Made by a program: the position numbers and the translations under genes
The notes under the pieces: model-generated
Told to the model about the DNA's origin: nothing
Seen by the model: only the letters and a program-made list of their open reading frames with translations
Database searches by the model: none
In this document: piece after piece, positions 1 to 8,126 of the stretch
Layout of the letters: each line of letters begins with the position of its first letter
Position numbering within the stretch: the stretch's first letter is position 1
Origin: Oscillospiraceae bacterium
GTDB taxonomy: Bacteria; Bacillota; Clostridia; WRCU01
DNA length: 9,201 nt
Direction of reading: 5' to 3'
Assembly: GCA_009783805.1 (NCBI GenBank)
Contig: WRCU01000039.1
Coordinates: 1-9,201, forward strand

Positions 1-249
1 AGGATGGCCGACGTCCTCACCGACGGCATTCGGGGGCTCATATTGGAGGCGTGCGGGTACTCCGTCTCGATCGAGGAGTACGTCTCCCCACTGGATACGC
101 CTAAGAACCTGATGATTACGGCATTGAGGTGCGGCGGGCCCGACGAGGCCAAGGCCTCGGCCTACTCGGAGCTGAAGGGCGCCTTGGGCGTGGACCTGGC
201 CCTGGGTAGGGCCTTGATTGACAACGGGGCCTACCGTAAACATAATTAA
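1..249 (+). CDS. C-terminal part of a probable SAM-dependent methyltransferase (5' end outside window)
   Basis: The frame is open from the first base and ends in TAA at 247-249, giving 82 codons in view. An ATG lies at position 4, but no Shine-Dalgarno sequence is visible before it because the window begins there, so I read this as the tail of a longer gene. The segment with the residues LDTPKNLMITALRCG (about 30-45 from the ATG) resembles the 'TPKNLLIRA' strand near the C-terminus of a family of class I SAM-dependent methyltransferases common in Gram-positive bacteria. That strand follows a beta-alpha unit ending in a 'GY.V...E(F/Y)V' stretch, also present here. The SAM-binding region would lie outside the window, so neither the reaction nor the substrate can be stated. 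Resemblance is from memory of the family only; a small stand-alone protein starting at position 4 is the alternative. Confidence 0.5.
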   Translation, partial: RMADVLTDGIRGLILEACGYSVSIEEYVSPLDTPKNLMITALRCGGPDEAKASAYSELKGALGVDLALGRALIDNGAYRKHN

Positions 250-260
250 TGGGATTTGCC

Positions 261-286
261 GGGCGTCGGAAGGGTTTCGGACGCCC
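261..286. other. Stem-loop in the gap before the PMT gene
   Basis: The two arms 261-271 (GGGCGTCGGAA) and 276-286 (TTCGGACGCCC) pair at 10 of 11 positions, with one internal G-G mismatch and a GGGT loop. It lies 11 bases after the stop codon of the upstream gene and 26 bases before the TTG start of the PMT gene. There is no U-tract on either side, so it is not a textbook intrinsic terminator. It could stop or pause transcription weakly, protect the upstream mRNA 3' end, or act as a leader structure for the next gene. The pairing is seen directly; the role is not. Confidence 0.5.
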
Positions 287-301
287 TATGCCCGCGTCCG
301 T

Positions 302-305
302 GAGG
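302..305 (+). promoter_or_regulatory. Ribosome binding site supporting a TTG start for the PMT gene
   Basis: GAGG at 302-305 is followed by a 7-base spacer and TTG at 313. The next in-frame start, ATG at 340, has only AAAATAAGCGCGAAT-type sequence upstream and no Shine-Dalgarno match. The ATG at 306 is in another frame and stops after four codons. This favours TTG 313, although starting at ATG 340 would leave the signal peptide intact. Confidence 0.5.
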
Positions 306-312
306 ATGAGCA

Positions 313-3132
313 TTGGCTGAGCGAAAAATAAGCGCGAATATGAGAACAAGCATCGGAACGTTGGGAAGGTTGGCTTGGGCCGCGGCGCTGTCCGTGGCGC
401 TATCCTGCGTCTTTATCGCCAATGCCTCGGCGGCGGGCGCAGGCCCGACCGGGCCCGAACCTGCGAACCTTTTCGCCGACCCCGGCTTCGAGGGCGCGGA
501 CCTTTCCGCATGGAAGGTCTACGACTACGAAAGCGACTATGAGGGCAACCCCCGCGCGGCCAGGGTCTCGCTCGACGCCGAAACCTACATGTCCGGAACC
601 CAGAGCGTCCGCATAGAGGTCTGGGACGACGACGACGTGCGGGTCATGCAGACGGTGGCCGTCGAGCCGGAATCCTTCTACCTCATTTCCTGCTGGGTGC
701 GCCTTTCGGGCGTGGGGCAGGGACGCGCCGGGGTGAACATCTCGTCGGAGCGGGGCCTGCAGCGTTCCAAGGGCTTCGTGGGCACCAACGGCGAATGGCG
801 GCCGCTCTCCGTCTACGGGAGGACGGACAAGGGGCAGACGTCCGCGACCATAACCATCGGGCTCGGCGGGTACGGGAGCGTGAACGTCGGCACGTGCTGG
901 ATAGACGACGCGTCGATGGTCAAGGTCGACTCCGTCCCCGACGGGGCCGACGTGATAGACATATTCGTGGCGGACGGCAAGGAGGTAATGGTCACGACCG
1001 CCTTGGACAGGGTGATGTCGGTGATCGGGATCTGCGCCAGCCTGGCGGTCCTCACCTTGGCGTTCGTGATGGCGAGGAAGGGGCACGGCAGGCCCAAGGA
1101 GGCTATGGAGGCGCGGGCGCGTAGGCTCGCGGATGGGACATCGGTAGACGATGAGGCAGTCAAGTCAACCGAAGACGGGGCCGAAGCCGGGGATGGGGAC
1201 GGGATCGGGCCTCCGGCCGAAGTCGAGGTAGCCGGGTCGGCCGCGCCCGAAGCCGCGCATGCGCCCGCGTCCGTCGACGCGTCCGTGGCCGCGGCCGAGT
1301 CCGGCGGCCCGGAAGCCGGCACGCGACCCGAAAGGATCGAGGCGAAACCGAAGCGCCGCGGCCGCGGGGACGCGGACGGGAGCCGGATGACCCGGACCGA
1401 CTGCGCGCTCATGCTGGCGTTGACCGCCGTGTACGCGTTCATAGCCCTATTCAACCTCGGCGGCCACTCGTCGCCGACGAGTTTTTGGAAGTCCACATCG
1501 GTCACCGACAGTTTCGTCGTCGACTTCGGCGAGGTCACGGAGGTGACGAGGTTCCTCTACCACGTGGGCATCATGCGCGGCTCGGAGCGTGACGGCACGT
1601 ACAGGCTGGAATACCGCGACGTGGAGACCGGTCGGTACGAGCATCTGGCCCAGATTGACAAGAAGAGCTTTTTCAAGTGGGGGATCATCGACTTAGAGGT
1701 CACGACGGACAGGATCAAGGTGACGACCCCCAAGAGGGGCCTGGCGCTCAACGAGATAGGGTTCTTCGGGGGTGGGGACAAGGAAAGGCCGCTGCCGATC
1801 GTGATAACCGACATACGCGTCGTCGATTCGGCGTTCGGGACCCCGCTGAGGCTCATAGATGAGCAGGGGACGCTGGTCTACGACCCGACCTACATGCACC
1901 ACACGTACTTCGACGAGGTCTACTTCCCCAGGACGGCGTACGAGCACCTGAACAGGCTGCCCATATACGAAGTCACGCACCCGCCCCTCGGGAAGGTGAT
2001 CATGGCCTCGGGCATCGCGGCCTTCGGCATGAACCCGTTCGGCTGGCGCATCATGGGGACCCTGTTCGGAATCATGATGACGCCGCTAATGTACCTGTTC
2101 GGAAAGAAGCTCTTCAAGGGCACGTTCCTGGCCTTCTGTGTCTGCTTCATATTCACCTTCGACTTCATGCACTTCACGCAGACGAGGCTGGCGACGATCG
2201 ACAGCTACTCCGTGTTCTTCATCATCCTCATGTACTACTTCATGTTCGACTACTACGTCCGTAGGCCGCAGGACCTGGGGCTGCGCAGGTCGCTCACGCC
2301 GCTGCTGCTCTCCGGCCTCGCGTTCGGCCTGGGCGCGGCGTCGAAGTGGATCGTGCTGTACGGCGCCGGCGGGCTGGTGTTCATATACTTCCTGACCATG
2401 TACCTGAACGCCAGGGACTACAGGGAGGTGAGGAGGGAGGCCCCGGAGACGCCGTGGCTGAGGCGGTTCCTCGCCAAGCACGTGTTCGCGGCCTCGGGGA
2501 TGAGCGTCATATTCTTCATCGTCATACCGGCCGTCATCTACGCGCTCTCGTACATCCCGTACGCCATGGTGGAGGGGGAGGCCAGGGGCCTCGCCGAGAT
2601 CGTGGTCGAGAACCAGAAGTACATGTTCGGCTACCACGCCAACCTGACGGCTACGCACAGCTACGGTTCCATGTGGTACACGTGGCCGGCCATGGTCAGG
2701 CCCATATGGTACTACTCCGGGCCGAGGGTGGGGGACCTGCGGTCGTCCATCGTGGCCTTCGGGAACCCCCTGGTCTGGTGGGTGGGGTTCGCGGCCTTCA
2801 TCGTGGCCGTCTACGTGGCCTATAGGAAGAGGGACAAGGTCATGGCCTTCGTGTTCGCGGCCATGGTGTTTCAGTACCTGCCCTGGATGGTCGTGACGAG
2901 GGTGGTGTTCATCTACCACTTCTTCTCGTTCGTGCCGTTCATGGCCATATGCATCGTATACCTGATCAAGTGCCTGATGGAGAGGTTCCCCGGCGTCAGG
3001 CCGAGGCACGTGGCGGTCTACCTGGCCTTGGTCCTGCTGGCGTTCGCCGTCTACTACCCGGTCCTCTCGGGCATGTACGTGCCCGGCGGCTACATAGAGG
3101 CGCTCAAGCTCCTCCCGTCATGGTCGTTCTAG
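313..3132 (+). CDS. Multidomain PMT/GT39-family polyprenol-phosphate-sugar glycosyltransferase
   Basis: A 939-residue membrane protein predicted to transfer a sugar, typically mannose, from a polyprenyl-phosphate donor to an acceptor outside the membrane. Residues 17-40 look like a signal peptide ending near ANASA. Residues 50-205 form a beta-rich 'NLFADPGFEG...W' domain resembling CBM4/9-type carbohydrate-binding modules. A membrane helix follows at 233-254, then a low-complexity Ala/Glu/Pro linker (about 258-360) ending in basic residues (KPKRRGR), and a second helix at 364-381. Residues 385-487 resemble a discoidin (F5/8 type C) domain ending in 'LNEIGFFG'. The catalytic loop has the Asp-Glu pair of the family at 534-535 (YFDEVYF) and HPPLGK at 556-561. 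TRLATID (624-630) and the HSYGSMWYTWP loop (782-792) are further family features, with about ten more helices to residue 917. The basic residues place the linker inside, so both accessory domains lie outside, as does the DE loop. Bacterial PMTs are usually about 450-550 residues; the excess is the N-terminal half. The acceptor is unknown, and no dolichol-phosphate-mannose synthase is present nearby. Confidence 0.9.
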   Translation: MAERKISANMRTSIGTLGRLAWAAALSVALSCVFIANASAAGAGPTGPEPANLFADPGFEGADLSAWKVYDYESDYEGNPRAARVSLDAETYMSGTQSVRIEVWDDDDVRVMQTVAVEPESFYLISCWVRLSGVGQGRAGVNISSERGLQRSKGFVGTNGEWRPLSVYGRTDKGQTSATITIGLGGYGSVNVGTCWIDDASMVKVDSVPDGADVIDIFVADGKEVMVTTALDRVMSVIGICASLAVLTLAFVMARKGHGRPKEAMEARARRLADGTSVDDEAVKSTEDGAEAGDGDGIGPPAEVEVAGSAAPEAAHAPASVDASVAAAESGGPEAGTRPERIEAKPKRRGRGDADGSRMTRTDCALMLALTAVYAFIALFNLGGHSSPTSFWKSTSVTDSFVVDFGEVTEVTRFLYHVGIMRGSERDGTYRLEYRDVETGRYEHLAQIDKKSFFKWGIIDLEVTTDRIKVTTPKRGLALNEIGFFGGGDKERPLPIVITDIRVVDSAFGTPLRLIDEQGTLVYDPTYMHHTYFDEVYFPRTAYEHLNRLPIYEVTHPPLGKVIMASGIAAFGMNPFGWRIMGTLFGIMMTPLMYLFGKKLFKGTFLAFCVCFIFTFDFMHFTQTRLATIDSYSVFFIILMYYFMFDYYVRRPQDLGLRRSLTPLLLSGLAFGLGAASKWIVLYGAGGLVFIYFLTMYLNARDYREVRREAPETPWLRRFLAKHVFAASGMSVIFFIVIPAVIYALSYIPYAMVEGEARGLAEIVVENQKYMFGYHANLTATHSYGSMWYTWPAMVRPIWYYSGPRVGDLRSSIVAFGNPLVWWVGFAAFIVAVYVAYRKRDKVMAFVFAAMVFQYLPWMVVTRVVFIYHFFSFVPFMAICIVYLIKCLMERFPGVRPRHVAVYLALVLLAFAVYYPVLSGMYVPGGYIEALKLLPSWSF

Positions 3133-3663
3133 CCCGGTTGGCAGGCATCCCTTGATGTACCCCATCGTGAGGGCGGGGCATAGCCTGACGCCGTGGGCCT
3201 TCAAGGCCCCGACGGCCTCAGGGTCCCTCAGGATCACGCATACCGCGCCGACGACGACGGCGCCGGCCCCGCGCAGCCCTCCCAGCGAATCGATGACGGC
3301 CCCTCCCGAGGTGACGACGTCCTCCACGACGCAAACCTTCCTGCCGGAGAGGTCCGGGCCCTCGGCTTGCTTGCAAGTGCCGTAGGCCTTCGCCGCCTTC
3401 CTCACGTAGGCGGCGGGCAGGCCGGTCTCCAGCGAGAGGGCCGTGACCACCGGTATGCCGCCCATCTCCAGCCCCGCGAGAACCTCCGTCCCCGCCGGTA
3501 TGAGGGGCGCCATGGCCTTGGCTATGGCGGAGAGCAGCGCGGGGTCCGACTCGAAGCGGTACTTGTCGAAGTACTCACCCGAGACCTTGCCGGAGCGCAG
3601 GGTGAAGGCGCCCGTCAGGTGCGAGGCGGCGTATATCCTCAGTGCCAGGTCGCGCATGTCCAT
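3118..3663 (-). CDS. pyrE: Orotate phosphoribosyltransferase
   Basis: A 181-residue cytoplasmic enzyme that converts orotate and PRPP to orotidine 5'-monophosphate in de novo pyrimidine synthesis. The PRPP-binding signature VCVVEDVVTSGGA is at residues 110-122. Other family features are the N-terminal 'TGAFTLRSGKVSGEYFDKY' region (17-35), GLEMGGIP (64-71) and the basic YVRKAAKAYGT loop (86-96). Length is normal for the short single-domain form. Start ATG at 3663 is preceded by GGGAGG (3678-3673 on the minus strand) with a 9-base spacer; a second ATG two codons later would be too far away. The gene lies 78 bases downstream of the ABC-F gene on the same strand, so the two may be co-transcribed. 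Its last 15 bases overlap the end of the convergent PMT gene. No PyrR-type leader or other pyr genes are visible, so it is separated from any pyr operon. Identification is firm from the PRPP motif and overall pattern. Confidence 0.93.
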   Translation of the reverse strand: MDMRDLALRIYAASHLTGAFTLRSGKVSGEYFDKYRFESDPALLSAIAKAMAPLIPAGTEVLAGLEMGGIPVVTALSLETGLPAAYVRKAAKAYGTCKQAEGPDLSGRKVCVVEDVVTSGGAVIDSLGGLRGAGAVVVGAVCVILRDPEAVGALKAHGVRLCPALTMGYIKGCLPTGLERP

Positions 3664-3672
3664 TGCGACGTT

Positions 3673-3678
3673 CCTCCC
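3673..3678 (-). promoter_or_regulatory. Ribosome binding site of pyrE
   Basis: Read on the minus strand this is GGGAGG, 9 bases before ATG 3663. It selects the first of two closely spaced ATG codons (3663 and 3657) as the pyrE start. Confidence 0.6.
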
Positions 3679-3714
3679 TTCGGTTCGTAGGGTCCAACGT
3701 ATGACAGCATTGGT

Positions 3715-3737
3715 GCCGCCCGCCGTCTGCGGGCCGC
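3715..3737. other. GC-rich stem-loop between the ABC-F gene and pyrE
   Basis: The arms 3715-3723 and 3729-3737 pair at 8 of 9 positions (one C-C mismatch) around a 5-base loop. On the minus strand the hairpin begins only a few bases after the ABC-F stop codon (TAA at 3744-3742) and is followed by ACCAATGCTG, without a U-run. A full intrinsic terminator is therefore unlikely. It could be a partial terminator or mRNA processing site that sets pyrE levels relative to the ABC-F gene. Confidence 0.4.
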
Positions 3738-3741
3738 CCCT

Positions 3742-5769
<2,028 letters not shown>

Positions 5770-5808
5770 CCCAAAGCACCCCCATCGCCCACGCCGTTCC
5801 TAGGCTAT

Positions 5809-5838
5809 TTTACATGGGGCCGCCCATATTGGTATAAT
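5809..5838 (+). promoter_or_regulatory. Sigma-70-type promoter for the EF-G-like gene
   Basis: A -35 box TTTACA (5809-5814), an 18-base spacer and a perfect -10 box TATAAT (5833-5838) are present. TG lies one base before the -10, as in an extended -10 promoter. Transcription would start near 5845, giving a leader of about 50 bases before ATG 5896. The surroundings are GC-rich, so this AT-rich hexamer pair stands out clearly. No operator or riboswitch is evident in the leader. Confidence 0.75.
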
Positions 5839-5883
5839 CAATCTTCGCCGGCCGCCGTGGCGAGCGGCCCGCGCCAAAACGAT

Positions 5884-5888
5884 GAGGG
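5884..5888 (+). promoter_or_regulatory. Ribosome binding site of the EF-G-like gene
   Basis: GAGGG at 5884-5888 lies 7 bases before ATG 5896. A second purine run, AGGTG (5891-5895), lies 9 bases before ATG 5905, so that codon (three codons later) could also be used. The choice alters only three residues. Confidence 0.5.
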
Positions 5889-5895
5889 TCAGGTG

Positions 5896-7995
5896 ATGCA
5901 TCGAATGAACAGCTACGTGACGGAGAACCTGCGCAACGTCTGCCTGCTCGGGCACGGGGACACGGGGAAGACCTCGCTGGCCGAGGCCATGCTCTTCAAC
6001 GCCGGGGCCTCCGACAGGATGGGCAAGGTGGCGGAGGGGAACACCACGACGGACTTCGACCCTGAGGAGGTTCGGCGCAGGATATCCATCAACGTGGCGA
6101 TGGCCCCGTTCGAATGGAAGGACGCCAAGGTCAACCTCATCGACACGCCGGGCTACTTCGACTTCGTCGGGGAGGTCATGCAAGGCGTCCGCGTCGCCGA
6201 CTCGGCCGTCATCGTGGTGCCCGCCAAGGGCGGCGGCACGGTAGGCACGGAGAAGTCCTGGTCCTACGCCGTGAAAATGGGCATCCCGAGGATGTTCTAC
6301 GTGAGCAAGATGGACGAGGAGAACGCGGACTTCGGAGCCGTCCTGGACGGGCTGAGGCAGAGGTTCGGGGTCAGCGTCACGCCCATGCAGATACCCATCG
6401 TGGAAGGGGAGAGGTACGTCGGGTTCGCCGATGTGCTGACCAAAAAAGCATATAGGTTTAATAAAGACAAGGCGGAGGCCGCGCCGATGCCCGAGCAGGT
6501 CGCGGCCAGGGTGGACGAGGCCCACGAAGGGCTCAAGGAGGTCATAGCCGGGTCCGACGAGGCGCTCATGGACAAGTTCTTCAGCGAGGAGCCTTTCACG
6601 GACGATGAGACCCTGTCCGGCATACGCAAGGCGCTGCTCGACGGCTCGCTCGTCCCGGTCTACTGCGGGTGCGGCGCCGCGAACCTGTCGGTCAGGGAGC
6701 TGATGGACGCGGTCGTCGACTACATGCCCTCGCCGGACGGCATGGGCGACGTCAAGGCGGAGAAGGTGGGCTCGGGCGAGGCCGTGGCCTTGAAGGCCGA
6801 CCCGGACGCGCCGCTGAGCGCGCTGGTGTTCAAGACCGTCGCCGACCAGTTCGTGGGGAAGATAACGATATTCCGGGTCTTCAGCGGAACGATGAAGGCC
6901 GACACGCTGGTCTACAACCCGACGACGGAGAAGGCCGAGAAGCTCGCCCAGCTCTTCGTGATGCGCGGCAAGAAGCAGATAAACGTCGACAAGCTCATAG
7001 CGGGCGACATCGGCGGCGTCGCGAAGCTCCAGAACACGACGACGAACGATACGCTGTGCTCTCAGGCGACGCAGGTGACGCTGGCCAAGATAGAGTTCCC
7101 CGAGGCGAACCTGACTATGGCCGTGGAGCCGAGGACGAAGGAGGACGAGGACAAGATCAATGCGAGCCTCCAGAGGGTCGCCGAGGAGGACCCCACGTTC
7201 AGGACGACCATAAACCCGGAGACGAAGCAGACGCTCATACACGGGATCGGGGAGCAGCACCTGGACGTGGCCATCAACAAGATAAAGTCCAAGTTCGGGG
7301 TCTCGGTCAACCTTATCGACGCCAAGGTCCCATATAGGGAGACGATAAAGAAAAAAGTCAAGGTCGAGGGCAAGCACAAGAAGCAGTCTGGGGGCAGGGG
7401 CCAGTACGGGCACGTCTGGATCGAGTTCGAGAGGGGCGAGGCCGAGGAGCTGACGTTCCAAGAAACCGTATTCGGGGGCTCCGTGCCGCGCCAATACTTC
7501 CCGGCGGTGGAGAAGGGCCTGAATGAGTGCATTAATAAAGGGGTGCTGGCGGGCTACCCGGTGGTGAACCTGAAGGCCACGCTGGTCGACGGCTCGTACC
7601 ACGACGTGGACTCGTCGGAGATGGCCTTCAAGATAGCGGCCAGCCTCGCCTACAAGAAGGGGCTGGCGATGGCGGGCCCCGTCCTGCTCGAGCCCATAGC
7701 GCACATAGAGGTGGTCATACCGGACGACAACATGGGCGAGATCATCGGCGACCTGAACAAGCGGCGCGGCCGGATCCTGGGCATGAACCCGCAGGACGGC
7801 GGCCTGCAGCAGGTGGTGGCGGAGCTGCCTTTGGCGGAGACCTTCAAGTATGCGACCGACCTGCGCTCCATGACGCAGGGCAGGGGCAGCTTCATCAGCT
7901 ACTTCGAGCGGTATGAGGAGGCGCCCCCGATGGTGGCGCAGAAGATCATAGACGACGCCAGGAAGACTATGTCCGACGACGAGGACGAGGATTGA
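5896..7995 (+). CDS. fusA: Elongation factor G-like translation GTPase (EF-G-2-type paralogue)
   Basis: A 699-residue protein with the full five-domain EF-G layout, a GTPase expected to promote translocation or a related ribosome step. G domain: P-loop GHGDTGKT (19-26), switch I EEVRRRISI (57-65) where canonical EF-G has an RGITI motif, DTPGYFDF (83-90), and SKMD (137-140) in the NKxD position. Domain II covers about 305-390, domain III about 400-475. Domain IV contains QSGGRGQYGHVWIEFE (497-512) and the tip loop SYHDVDSSEMAF (567-578). Domain V contains MGEIIGDLNKRRGRI (613-627). The C-terminus is acidic (SDDEDED). The switch I and P-loop variants match the EF-G-2/EF-G-like branch rather than the main fusA gene of the str operon, and no rpsL, rpsG or tuf is nearby. 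An open frame extends upstream to about 4894, but it is antisense to the ABC-F gene. The promoter and ribosome binding site place the true start at 5896. The symbol is used in the broad sense for EF-G family members. Confidence 0.93.
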   Translation: MHRMNSYVTENLRNVCLLGHGDTGKTSLAEAMLFNAGASDRMGKVAEGNTTTDFDPEEVRRRISINVAMAPFEWKDAKVNLIDTPGYFDFVGEVMQGVRVADSAVIVVPAKGGGTVGTEKSWSYAVKMGIPRMFYVSKMDEENADFGAVLDGLRQRFGVSVTPMQIPIVEGERYVGFADVLTKKAYRFNKDKAEAAPMPEQVAARVDEAHEGLKEVIAGSDEALMDKFFSEEPFTDDETLSGIRKALLDGSLVPVYCGCGAANLSVRELMDAVVDYMPSPDGMGDVKAEKVGSGEAVALKADPDAPLSALVFKTVADQFVGKITIFRVFSGTMKADTLVYNPTTEKAEKLAQLFVMRGKKQINVDKLIAGDIGGVAKLQNTTTNDTLCSQATQVTLAKIEFPEANLTMAVEPRTKEDEDKINASLQRVAEEDPTFRTTINPETKQTLIHGIGEQHLDVAINKIKSKFGVSVNLIDAKVPYRETIKKKVKVEGKHKKQSGGRGQYGHVWIEFERGEAEELTFQETVFGGSVPRQYFPAVEKGLNECINKGVLAGYPVVNLKATLVDGSYHDVDSSEMAFKIAASLAYKKGLAMAGPVLLEPIAHIEVVIPDDNMGEIIGDLNKRRGRILGMNPQDGGLQQVVAELPLAETFKYATDLRSMTQGRGSFISYFERYEEAPPMVAQKIIDDARKTMSDDEDED

Positions 7996-8002
7996 CGGTA
8001 GT

Positions 8003-8043
8003 GCCCTGCCGGCCATGAAAAGCGCGGCAGGCGGCTGCTTTTT
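8003..8043 (+). terminator. Probable intrinsic terminator after the EF-G-like gene
   Basis: CCTGCCG (8005-8011) pairs with CGGCAGG (8025-8031) around a 13-base loop. The stem can be lengthened by GCC/GGC pairing with a small bulge, and five T residues follow at 8039-8043. It sits 8 bases after the EF-G stop codon. A competing small hairpin, GCAG-GCGG-CTGC (8027-8038), abuts the T-run directly. Either form would end transcription before folD. The stem is imperfect and the T-run short, so some readthrough is likely. Confidence 0.5.
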
Positions 8044-8115
8044 AACGCCGCGGGGCCGGCCGTGGCGGTGGGCGCCGGCGGCGGACGCGGCCATTGATGA
8101 GCCCGGCATGTCGGG

Positions 8116-8120
8116 GGAGG
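8116..8120 (+). promoter_or_regulatory. Ribosome binding site of folD
   Basis: GGAGG at 8116-8120 lies 6 bases before ATG 8127. Earlier in-frame ATG codons at 8094 and 8097 lack such a site and would add residues that do not match the usual FolD N-terminus, so the site decides the start. Confidence 0.7.
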
Positions 8121-8126
8121 TCGGGG

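Noticed and set aside
2086..3009. 307-codon minus-strand frame opposite the PMT gene
   Set aside because: The translation is dominated by His, Arg, Glu and Pro with no motif, and lies opposite well-conserved PMT sequence.
3133..3175. Bidirectional terminator for the convergent PMT and pyrE genes
   Set aside because: No stem followed by a U-run could be found in either direction around the overlap.
5807..5841. Full minus-strand promoter for the ABC-F gene (TTGATT at 5841-5836 with TAAAAT at 5812-5807)
   Set aside because: The spacer would be 23 bases, too long for a standard sigma-70 promoter. It is kept only as a possible -10 in the findings.
5800..8109. Minus-strand open frame of 769 codons opposite the EF-G-like gene
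   Set aside because: Its translation is rich in Arg, His, Leu and Val without family motifs, as expected for the reverse complement of a GC-rich gene. The plus strand encodes a complete EF-G.
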